A stretch of DNA of 64,000 nt. It comes from Caldicellulosiruptor bescii DSM 6725 (lineage in GTDB: Bacteria > Bacillota > Thermoanaerobacteria > Caldicellulosiruptorales > Caldicellulosiruptoraceae). The stretch spans positions 762,501-826,500 of the forward strand of contig NC_012034.1 in assembly GCF_000022325.1 (NCBI RefSeq), read 5' to 3'. Shown here in pieces: positions 43,904 to 52,663 of the stretch (position 1 is its first letter; each line of letters starts with the position of its first letter). Under the pieces are notes generated by a model. That model had not been told where the DNA came from. It did no database searches and was given only the letters and a program-made list of their open reading frames with translations. The position numbers and the translations under genes were made by a program.

Positions 43904-45034
43904 ATGATAAATTGTCCGTATTGTGGTAGAGAACTTCAGGAAGGTGAGGTTTGCATTTGCCAAACAAATCAAACGATGGTGAGTCAAACAACTGGCAATC
44001 AAGTTACAAGCGGTGAAGTATTGAATGATACTCAAAATACTGCGAAAGTTAGTGAGGATGTTAAAAGCGAAAACATTGAGCAGACTGTGAATACCGCTGA
44101 AGAAAAGAAAAAGGAATCTACTAATACTTCAACCCTAAATGATGTAATTAACTCAGCAGTTCAGTATTGCTATCTTACAATAAAATTTGCTTGGGCATTT
44201 TTGAAAAATCCATTTGTTTTTATTTCAAAGGTTATACAGAACAATGACTATAAAGCAGGCATTTTGTTTGCCATTCTCACTTTTATATTTGTTTCTATTC
44301 AAAATCTTGTTTTAGCGGGGAGGGGTATAAAGTTAATTGAAGATTTTACAGGAATATCAGGTCTTTTGTCCTCTTATTCATCCTTTAGAGCCTTTTTATA
44401 TAACTTCATAATTTTGTTTCTTTTATATCTTCTATATTGCGGTACTATCAAGTTAGCGTTTATGATAATTAAAGAAAGTGTAGATTTTAAAGCTGTATTA
44501 GGTGCGGTTGGAGTAAGCCTTATTCCAATTGTATGGATAGTATTGTTAAATCTGTTATTGCAGTTTATTGCTATATGGCTTGTAATTTTATTAGGTATTT
44601 TTGGTATTATCACAAATACAATTCTTAACTTTTGGTCAATTAGGACTTTATCACAAAATAAAGATACTACAGCGCTTTACATCACTGCAACAACGTATAT
44701 TGTATGTATTATTGTAGTGGCAATAGTCATGTTTGCCTTAGCTAATGGAATGGTAGGCTCAGGAGGAGTTGGTACGACAAGTTTTAGTTCAAATAGCATT
44801 ATTGGTACCTGGTCAGATGATAAAGATACTATTACATTCAACTCAGATGGAACATTTAAGGCTAATTATTATTGGTTAGGTGGAAATTGGGAGATAAATG
44901 GGAATAAGTTATATCTTACAGGAATATTAACTGGAAAAGAAGGGTATTATTACAAAGTTGAGGGCAATAAATTGATATTGGAGCCTATTCCTGGTTCAGG
45001 CAAAGGTAGTTATGAATTTTATAGGGTTAGGTAA
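43904..45034 (+). CDS. Zinc-ribbon multi-pass membrane protein with C-terminal lipocalin-like domain
   Basis: A 376-residue protein, again beginning with a zinc ribbon (MINCPYCGRELQEGEVCIC). A Thr/Asn/Glu-rich linker runs to about residue 85; five or so membrane helices (about 105-285) resemble Yip1-type domains (EDFTGISGLLSSY region). The C-terminus (GTWSDDKDTITFNSDGTF, then NGNKLYLTG and YEFYRV) is a small beta-barrel like DUF5640/lipocalin-like domains. ATG 43904 has AGGGAG upstream; a GTG at 43895 is too close to it. It is cotranscribed with the TcaA-like gene. No function is known. Confidence 0.68.
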   Translation: MINCPYCGRELQEGEVCICQTNQTMVSQTTGNQVTSGEVLNDTQNTAKVSEDVKSENIEQTVNTAEEKKKESTNTSTLNDVINSAVQYCYLTIKFAWAFLKNPFVFISKVIQNNDYKAGILFAILTFIFVSIQNLVLAGRGIKLIEDFTGISGLLSSYSSFRAFLYNFIILFLLYLLYCGTIKLAFMIIKESVDFKAVLGAVGVSLIPIVWIVLLNLLLQFIAIWLVILLGIFGIITNTILNFWSIRTLSQNKDTTALYITATTYIVCIIVVAIVMFALANGMVGSGGVGTTSFSSNSIIGTWSDDKDTITFNSDGTFKANYYWLGGNWEINGNKLYLTGILTGKEGYYYKVEGNKLILEPIPGSGKGSYEFYRVR

Positions 45035-45069
45035 ATTAAGATTTTTTTAGTTTGGCATAGAGGTGATTT

Positions 45070-46332
45070 GTGAATATGATAAAAGGTAGAATGGTAATAG
45101 TTTGTATATTTATTCTTTTGTTGTTGTCAATTACTGGATGTTCAGTGTTTAAAACAAAAAAAGAAAGTATAAGTAAAGTCAATACTTCAACTCTACAAAA
45201 ATCAAATCAGGCCATTAAGTATTTAAGTGATAATAAAGCTACAAGCAAGCCTACATGGGATGTTGTATTTGAAAGGATATATCAAACTACAGAAAGGTAC
45301 GAAATAGATATTTATGTTCCTAAAATTACTGGTAGTGGATTAAAACAAGAAGTCAGTGATAAAATAAATTCTTTTCTCAGAGAATATATTGATCAACGAA
45401 TAGAAGATATAAAAAAGATAACTGAGAGTCCAGAAGATAACTCAAGTTTTTATCCATATATACTTGCTATAAAATGTGAATGGGATAAAAGTGTTTCACC
45501 GTACATTTCTTTTTTGTTCGAAGAATATTCATATACTGGCGGAGCACATGGAATGACACATTTAGAAAGTTTTACATTTAACTTAGAAACAGGAGATAAT
45601 ATAAGACTTGAAAGTTTATTAAATAATGAACAAAAGAAGTTAATTCAAAATTATGTAAACATTGAAAGAACAATATCTAAAGATTTATTTGACCCATTCA
45701 GTGAAGAGCTTGGGGGTAAAGAGGATTTTAGTAATTCTTATCAAAAAGACTTTTTTGATGATATGATATTTAAAAACAAAGGTTATTTAATTTGTTTTGA
45801 ACCTTATAAAATTGGACCATATTCAAGCGGGGTTGTAAAATTTTGGTTTGGATTAGATGAACTTGAGCAAAAGGGTGTAAATGCAGATTTTGATTTAAAA
45901 GACTATAGTACAATAAAAAGGTTATTGAGCATGAACTTAGGGAATGTAAGGAAAGAATTTGGTTTACCAATAGAAGTTTATTCGTCTGAGGGTGGTTTTT
46001 TATATGAAACTAAAAGTGGGCTAACATTTAGTTTTACTTTTGATTCAGTTGAAAATTGGGAAAATATATCTATGGCAACTGTTAATTCTATTATAGCTGG
46101 GAATAATATAAAGCTTTTTGGTATTTCCATTAAAAGTTCTCTTTCAGATGTGGATGAAAAGATAGGGAAAATTAAAGAGATAAAGAAAAATGGTGAAGGG
46201 ATTGATGAAGAGTGGGGAAGCTATTTAGTATCATATGAAGTTGGTGAAGATGTGGAATTATATATTGAGTCCAAGACAGAGGAAAAAAACTCAGAGGTGA
46301 GCTATATATTGATAAAGAAAAAAGGGTTGTAG
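45070..46332 (+). CDS. Lipoprotein with DUF3298/RsiV-like domain
   Basis: A 420-residue lipoprotein: signal helix IVCIFILLLLSITGC with the lipobox cysteine at residue 24. Residues 60-280 match the DUF4163-DUF3298 pattern of RsiV and PdaC (YEIDIYVPKITG, CEWDKSVSPYISFLFEEYSY, TGGAHGMTHLESFTFNLETG, LLNNEQKKL). The RsiV version binds lysozyme; family members act at the cell wall. The remaining 130 residues look like a separate beta domain. It starts at GTG 45070 behind AGAGGTGA; ATG 45076 is an alternative. Likely in one unit with the two zinc-ribbon genes. Confidence 0.75.
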   Translation: MNMIKGRMVIVCIFILLLLSITGCSVFKTKKESISKVNTSTLQKSNQAIKYLSDNKATSKPTWDVVFERIYQTTERYEIDIYVPKITGSGLKQEVSDKINSFLREYIDQRIEDIKKITESPEDNSSFYPYILAIKCEWDKSVSPYISFLFEEYSYTGGAHGMTHLESFTFNLETGDNIRLESLLNNEQKKLIQNYVNIERTISKDLFDPFSEELGGKEDFSNSYQKDFFDDMIFKNKGYLICFEPYKIGPYSSGVVKFWFGLDELEQKGVNADFDLKDYSTIKRLLSMNLGNVRKEFGLPIEVYSSEGGFLYETKSGLTFSFTFDSVENWENISMATVNSIIAGNNIKLFGISIKSSLSDVDEKIGKIKEIKKNGEGIDEEWGSYLVSYEVGEDVELYIESKTEEKNSEVSYILIKKKGL

Positions 46333-46413
46333 AAACATGTTAAACAGAGTTGGATATTAGGTTGTGCTTAATTGTTAGCTTCAAATCCAAAACAATTTAG
46401 GGAGGCAGGATTA

Positions 46414-47763
46414 ATGTGGAATAAAGTAAAAATTTTGAACAGGGAAAATAATGAGTCTATCAAATTGATTGTAGCAATTATGGTGTTAATTTTAGTACTT
46501 AATACAATTGGAGTTTATAGTAAGCAAAATGTGAATGTTAAAGACAATCTAATTATAATAGAACCTAAGTTTAAATATATATATCCATTTTCAGAAGGGT
46601 TAGCTGTTTTTATAAGCGAAGATAATAAACATGGATACTTGGATATGAAAGGCAATATTATAATAAAACCTAATTTCGAAGAAGCCCATAGTTTTTCTGA
46701 AGGTATAGCAGTAGTTAAGGAAAAAGGAAAATGGAAAGTTATAGACAAAAAAGGTAATATCATTTTAAGTTTGGATTTTGACTATGTTGGAAGCTTCAGC
46801 GAGGGTTTAGCACCAGTAGAAAAAGATAAAAAATGGGGGTATATAAACAAAAAAGGTGAAATAGTGATTGAGCCTCAATTCGAAAGTGCGGGTAATTTTT
46901 TTGAGGACAGAGCTGTAATACAGCTAAATGGAAAATTTGGCTATATAGATAAGAGTGGAAAAATAATAATATCACCCAAATATTATGTAGCTTATGAATT
47001 TTCAAAAGGTGTTGCTGCTGTTGCAATTTTAGATGCACAAAAAAATACAAAGTATGGCTTTATAGATAGAAATGGCAAATATGTTATAGAACCAAAATAT
47101 GATTTTTTAGCAGGGTTTATTGGTAACATTTACTATGATAAAATTTTCAAGAATGGGTTAGCAAGAATAAGAGTGAATAACAAGTTTGGATATATAAATG
47201 AAAAAGGTGGAGTAGTTATTCAACCAAAATTTGAATATGCTCTTGAGTTTGATAAAAATATTGCCTTAGTTTGCTACAATGGAAAATATGGATATATAAA
47301 TAAGAAAGGAGATTTTATAATCAATCCAGTTTATGAAGATATGTTATTATTTTCAGAAGGTTTAGCAGCAGCTAAGTTAAATGGTAAATGGGGTTTTATT
47401 AATTATAAAGGTGATTTTACTATAAAACCTCAGTTTGAAAAAGCTTATAGTTTTTCAGAGGGAGTAGCTGCTGTAAAATTGAAAGGTAAATGGGGTTTTA
47501 TTGACAAAAAAGGTAATTTTATAATTAAGCCTCAATTTGATGAACCTATAATATATTGCAGTGCTATATATACTTTTACAAATGGTTTAGCTGCAGTTTG
47601 TAAAAATAGAAAATATGGATATATTGATAAAAATGGGAAATGGATTGTTGAACCTAATTATGACGTAGCAAGTGGGTTTATGAATGGCTTTGCTCATATT
47701 GATAAAAATAACCTTGTAGGATTTATTGCATTAAAGAACGTGGTATTGAAAGAGAAAAACTAA
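46414..47763 (+). CDS. WG-repeat protein, secreted or anchored
   Basis: A 449-residue protein made of about 11 WG repeats (PF14903-type): units such as KWGFIDKKGNFIIKPQFD recur every 35-40 residues, each with the KWG/KYG followed by (F/Y)I(N/D)KKG. Residues about 17-36 are a hydrophobic signal or anchor (LIVAIMVLILVLNTIGVYS). WG repeats fold into beta structures thought to bind proteins or sugars; no activity is known. ATG 46414 follows GGGAGG. A decayed paralogue follows directly, so a duplication has taken place. Confidence 0.85.
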   Translation: MWNKVKILNRENNESIKLIVAIMVLILVLNTIGVYSKQNVNVKDNLIIIEPKFKYIYPFSEGLAVFISEDNKHGYLDMKGNIIIKPNFEEAHSFSEGIAVVKEKGKWKVIDKKGNIILSLDFDYVGSFSEGLAPVEKDKKWGYINKKGEIVIEPQFESAGNFFEDRAVIQLNGKFGYIDKSGKIIISPKYYVAYEFSKGVAAVAILDAQKNTKYGFIDRNGKYVIEPKYDFLAGFIGNIYYDKIFKNGLARIRVNNKFGYINEKGGVVIQPKFEYALEFDKNIALVCYNGKYGYINKKGDFIINPVYEDMLLFSEGLAAAKLNGKWGFINYKGDFTIKPQFEKAYSFSEGVAAVKLKGKWGFIDKKGNFIIKPQFDEPIIYCSAIYTFTNGLAAVCKNRKYGYIDKNGKWIVEPNYDVASGFMNGFAHIDKNNLVGFIALKNVVLKEKN

Positions 47764-47910
47764 GATTTCCATATAATTATTTGCCGAACGGAGGTGCAAT
47801 TATGATATAAATAGATTTATGTAATTAAGAGCGGAAATGTGGTAGCAAATATTTGTAGTTTATAAATGGAATCTGAGGTGAGAAAAGTATGATTTTACAG
47901 AAAATTAAAG

Positions 47911-49683
47911 ATGAAATTGTTACTGATATTTTTAATAATATCTGTTCTAAGGAATACGATTATTTTAGGATTCAGCAAGGATATTTATATAATAATGGAA
48001 CCAAAATATGATGGAGAAGCAGTATATATAGATTCTAATATTGTTGTATATAGAAGTAGCAATGGTAAATTTGGTGTAATAGATATAAGAAACTCTAAAA
48101 TTCGTATACCTGATAAATATGATGAAGTAAACTGCATGTTTAGTGATAGTTTAATTGAGTTTAAATATAAAGGTAAATATGGTTTTGTGGATAAGAAGAC
48201 AGGAAAAGAATTGGTTGCACCAAAATATGATTATGTTGTAAATAGTGACTATTTTGAGAATTTAGTGCGTGTTATAATAAACAATAAATGTGGATTGATA
48301 AATAAAATTACTGGTAAAGAAATATTACCGGTCAAATATGATTATGATTCTTTTACATCTGGTTATTATTATGGCAATGGAGATATTTTGATTGAAATAA
48401 AGCTAAACAATAAAATAGGTCTTGTTAATAGAAATAGAGTTGTAGTTGTGAAGCCAATATATGATGAAATCAAAGGAATTGGCGAAGGCATTGTAACAGT
48501 AGGAATAAATGGATTGTATGGATTTGTTGATGCTAGAAATGGCAAAATAGCAATAAAACCACAATATAACTATGCAGGCATTTTCAGTGAAGGATTAGCG
48601 CCAGTTGTAGAAGGCATCTGGTGATATTTTATAGATAAATCAGGTAGGAAAATATTGAAATTGCCATATGATGCCAGATGGAAGAGGTTTGTAGATAGTT
48701 TTCGAGAAGGTTTAGCAGCTTTCGGTTTAGGAGCATTTTATCCCAAGTGGGGGTTTTTTAATAAGAAAGGGAAGGTAGTTATAAAACCTCAATATGAAGA
48801 TGTAGAGGCTTTTAATGGCGGATTGGCTGCAGTTAAATTTAATGGAAAGTGGGGCTTTATTGATAAGACAGGCAAAGAAGTTGTTAAGCCTAAATATGAC
48901 GAAATTAAATCATTTTATAACGATTTATTGCAAGTTAATAAAAGGTTAGTTATGGTTAAGGCTAGAGGTAAATGGGGGTTATAGATAAAAAAACAGGAAA
49001 AGAGATAATCAAACCAATATATAATGGGATCGAATACTTTAGTGACTCTGTTGCAATGGTTGAAATTACGCAGCAAGGAAAAATTAAATACGGTTTTGTG
49101 AATATAAGCACAGGAAAAGAAATAATTCCTCCAAAATATGACTTTGTAGACTATTATTCAAAGGAAAAGAAATTTGTAAAGGTTAGAATAGGTGGCAAAT
49201 GGGGGCTTGTAGATAGACAAACAGGAAAGGAATTATCAAGTCCAATATATGATTATATTGGGAGGTTAGTGAAGGACTAATGGCGGTTAGAGTCGGCAAA
49301 AAGTGGGGATTTTTAGATATGAAAGGTAATGAAGTTGTAAAACCAAAATATGATTATGTAAAGGACTATAAAGAAGGATTAGCAGCAGTAACAATAGATG
49401 GTAAATGGGGATTTGTAGATAAAATGGGTAATGAAATAATAAAACCTCAATATAATGATGCTGAAAGTTTTAAAAAGGGTTTTTCTTTGGTAAGCACTGA
49501 CGATGGTTATTACTTTATAGATAAAAAAGGAAATAAGTTAATAAATTAAATATTGATTTTAGTTATATTTTAGTTCCTATAGAATATAGCACAGAATGGG
49601 ACTATGTTGTATATAAAGATGGGAAGTTTGGGTTTCTTAAAATTCAAATAAATAAAACAAATAAAAAACTTGATGGGGTGTAA
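47911..49683 (+). pseudogene. Second WG-repeat gene, broken
   Basis: A paralogue of the preceding WG-repeat gene, with a signal-like start (MKLLLIFLIISVLRNTIIL) and about 12 repeats. It is interrupted by: TGA 48622-48624 in frame, where GGA is expected (WGYFIDKSG context); a one-base loss in the G run near 48974; a one-base loss near 49266 in the T pair before AGTGAAGG; and a change near 49550 after which PIEYSTEWDYVVYKDGKFGF continues in another frame to TAA 49681. The best ribosome site (TGAGGTGAG) belongs to an ATG at 47889 in yet another frame, so the 5' end may also be shifted. The repeat phase is preserved across all breaks, so these are recent lesions. Confidence 0.85.
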
Positions 49684-49687
49684 AGAA

Positions 49688-51007
49688 ATGTTTTTTAGGA
49701 GATTTTTTATGAGGAACAAAGGGATTTGTAAATTTATTGCAATAGTTTTAGCTGTATTTTTGATTTTATATGACTCATTATTAAATGTTAATGCATTGCA
49801 AATAAAGGTAGAGAAAATAAATGTTTTTGGTGGGAAAGGGAGTGATTGTTATGAAGATGTGATTTCAACCTTTGATGGGGGATATATAGCTGTTGGATAT
49901 TCATTCTCAACTGATGGAGACATGAAAGGACTAAACAGAGGCAGTAGTGATGCAATAATAGTAAAATATGATTCTAAAGGTAATTTGAAATGGAGAAAAA
50001 GTTTTGGTGGAAGTGGAGATGATGGATTTACTGCAGTATCAACTGCTAAAGATGGCGGGTATATAGTAGTAGGTACTTCATGTTCAAATGATGGAAATAT
50101 GAAAGGGCTAAATAGAGGAAAAAGCGATGCAGTAATAGTTAAGTATGATACTCGAGGAAATATTAAATGGATAAGAAGTTTTGGAGGTAGTCTTTCTGAT
50201 GAGTTTACAGCGGTGATAGAAACTAAAGATGGAGGATATGTGGCGACAGGACATTCATATTCATCGGATAAAGATATGAAAGGTTTAAATAAGGGTGAAT
50301 GGGATGGAATAATAGTAAAATATGATTTAAAAGGAAATTTAAAATGGAAGAGGGGTTTTGGCAGTGAAGGTGATGATGGATTTGGTAAACTGTCAGAAAC
50401 AATAGATGGTGGATATATAGTCTTTGCTTCATTAGAATCAAAAAATGGAGAACGTAATGGGTTTGTCATAAAATTTGATTCTCAAGGAAATATAAAATGG
50501 AAGAAAAAAGAAGATGCCAATATAATTTTATACGATATAGTATCTTTATCAAATGGAAGTTTTATAGCAGCTGGAGTAGGTAGTTTAAAATTTGACAAAT
50601 ATAAAGACAAAGCTATAATTTGCAAATATGATGCAAACTGGAATATACAATGGATAAGAGGTTTCGGTGGAAGTGACTGTGATATATTTAATGCAATAGA
50701 ATGTGTAAAAAATGGAGGATACATAGCTGTTGGGTTTTCGGGTTCAAAGGATGGAGATTTACAAGGATTAAATAAAGGTGGGTACTATGCAATTATTGTA
50801 AAGTTTGATATAAATGGAAATATAAAATGGGCAAAATCTTTTGGAGGTGGAGGAAGTAGTACAGTTTTGTTTAATGCTGTTTCTACAAAAAATGATGGAA
50901 GATACATGGCTGTTGGATGTTCCCGGTCAGAAGACGGAGATATGCGCGGATTGAGCAAAGGTTTGGAAGATGCGATAACTGTAATGTATAGGGAGGTAAA
51001 ATATTAA
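49688..51007 (+). CDS. Secreted repeat protein (beta-propeller-like)
   Basis: A 439-residue exported protein: signal helix ICKFIAIVLAVFLILYDSLL, then about seven repeats of roughly 53 residues with the pattern FxxV..TxDGGYIAVGYSxSxDGDMKGLNRG..DAIIVKYDxxGNxKWxxxFGGS. Six or seven such blades would close a beta-propeller. It resembles SBBP-like or delta-60-type bacterial repeat proteins with no known activity. I choose ATG 49688, seven bases after TGGGGTG; ATG 49670 overlaps the end of the WG pseudogene. It has its own reading frame intact, unlike both neighbours. Confidence 0.78.
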   Translation: MFFRRFFMRNKGICKFIAIVLAVFLILYDSLLNVNALQIKVEKINVFGGKGSDCYEDVISTFDGGYIAVGYSFSTDGDMKGLNRGSSDAIIVKYDSKGNLKWRKSFGGSGDDGFTAVSTAKDGGYIVVGTSCSNDGNMKGLNRGKSDAVIVKYDTRGNIKWIRSFGGSLSDEFTAVIETKDGGYVATGHSYSSDKDMKGLNKGEWDGIIVKYDLKGNLKWKRGFGSEGDDGFGKLSETIDGGYIVFASLESKNGERNGFVIKFDSQGNIKWKKKEDANIILYDIVSLSNGSFIAAGVGSLKFDKYKDKAIICKYDANWNIQWIRGFGGSDCDIFNAIECVKNGGYIAVGFSGSKDGDLQGLNKGGYYAIIVKFDINGNIKWAKSFGGGGSSTVLFNAVSTKNDGRYMAVGCSRSEDGDMRGLSKGLEDAITVMYREVKY

Positions 51008-51142
51008 TATCTGTTATAGATTCATGATATACATTTCAAATGCACTAAAAATTATATAGCCGTTAGGACTTTTTTATGATGTATATTAAGCACTTCTACA
51101 AAACATATAGGACTAAAATAGGATAGAGAGAGGGGGTTTAAA

Positions 51143-52512
51143 ATGTTAATAAGTTCAAAAAAGTTTAAATTGAATTTTTTAATCATTCCTTTGTTGAGCT
51201 TTATTATTTTAAATATTTTTTCTGAATTTCTATTTTTCCGAGATAGTACAGCTTTTGCTAGTATGCAAAATAATAAAGCACAGAAATCAAAATTGGTGAG
51301 TTTTTATGTAAAGTATAATGATAAGCTACTTTCTAAATTTGAACTATTTAGTGATGATAGAACTGTTTACTATTCTACAGAAAAATCAGTAAAATTATCA
51401 GTAACTCAGAATTCTAAAATGACCATTTATATTGCTTCAAACGGACTTTTGATAAAAAGAAATTTTAATTTTACAAATGTTAGCTCCATATCAGATAAAG
51501 TATATATTACTTCAAATATGTCATTAGACAAAGTTGTAAATATGCACATATACGATGGCTCTAAACCAATTTCTTATGCTCAGGTGTTTATTATTAGCAG
51601 GGATATCTTGAGGGAGATATATATATAGGAAAAACGGACAAAAATGGCTTTATACCGTTATTAGTTACTAAAGGCGAGCATTACCTAAAAATTGGTTATG
51701 GTGCAAACAATTCGGATGCAATGGAATATGCCTTTGCAAAAATTAAGGTTGATAATAATAAGAGTGTAAAGTTAGATATAAGTAAGTTTGGGGTAGTCAA
51801 TTTTCATATCCTGTATGGATTTGGTGGAGTAGGACTAAATGACAAATTGTATATTAGTTTTAATAGTAAGTGGTCATATTCCAAAATAATTTGCAATATT
51901 GGTATTAGAAGAAGTATTAAATTTGACGTAGGAAATCATGGGAAAGTATGGATTTTTGGAGGTAACCCTTCATACTATGGTATGTATTGTTTAGCGTATA
52001 AGCCAAAAAGAGATTTAGTTATTAAAAAACCTAAAGAAACAATTGATATTGATTTAAAAATAGATACACAAAATATAAAGATTTTAAATGTCTATAGGTG
52101 GAACATGAAAAGTTCACAATGGGAAAAGACTACTTTTTCGAACGTCTATGAGAGTGATGAGTTGAGATTAGAAGTTTCGATTCCACCAAAGTCTCATTAC
52201 GTTTTAGCAATGACAGGTATACATTATTACGATGAAAAACATGAAAAAGATTTTCATACAATTGCTTCTGTTTTTTCTATTATTCCGTGTAATTTAACTG
52301 CATATATAATTGATAAAAACGGGCAAAAATACAACATACTGGCTACAATGTCAGATTTATTTGATGATCAGAGAAATACATTTACGGTATTTTTAAAAGA
52401 TTTCAAAGGCACTTTAAATTCAAAGCTATATATGGATTTTAACTTTTACCCATATGACTTTGATTATTTACATAAAACACATGTTATTCCAATAAATGTA
52501 TATACCCATTAA
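51143..52512 (+). pseudogene. Secreted protein gene with a frameshift
   Basis: The first frame gives a signal helix (LNFLIIPLLSFIILNIFSEF) and an extracytoplasmic domain up to PISYAQVFIIS, then ends at 51628. From 51601 a second frame continues without loss of sense: GYLEGDIYIGKTDKNGFIPL, a carboxypeptidase-regulatory-like (SpaA/Cna-B type) strand pattern, then about 280 further residues. One missing base, probably a G in AGGG at 51599-51602, explains the break. The whole protein would have about 455 residues. I do not recognise its family. ATG 51143 follows AGAGAGGGGG. Confidence 0.75.
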
Positions 52513-52535
52513 AATGAATAATACAAATCCAAGAA

Positions 52536-52656
52536 GGGGTTGTCTAAAAACAAAATTTTAAAATTCTTATTTCGCAATATATAGGTAAAGTTAAATAAAT
52601 CAAAAACTATATATTGTAAGAAAAGGGGCTATCCAATTATCTTTTTGGACAGCCCC
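52536..52656. repeat. MITE-like inverted-repeat element containing a terminator
   Basis: GGGGTTGTCTAAAAAC (52536-52551) is repeated in inverse at 52641-52656 as CTTTTTGGACAGCCCC (13 of 16 positions agree). Inside, CAATATATAG and CTATATATTG form another inverted pair. The right end also folds alone: GGGGCTATCCAA (52625-52636) with TTGGACAGCCCC (52645-52656), then TTTATTTTT, which would terminate the plus-strand gene and lies at the end of the convergent transpeptidase gene. The length (121 bp) and ends fit a small non-autonomous element, but no target duplication is evident. Confidence 0.5.
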
Positions 52657-52663
52657 TTTATTT

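Noticed and set aside
49849..50469. Minus-strand open frame of about 200 codons within the propeller-like gene
   Set aside because: Its repeats (SPFISPS-like) are the antisense image of the plus-strand repeats, and the plus strand has signal peptide and ribosome site.
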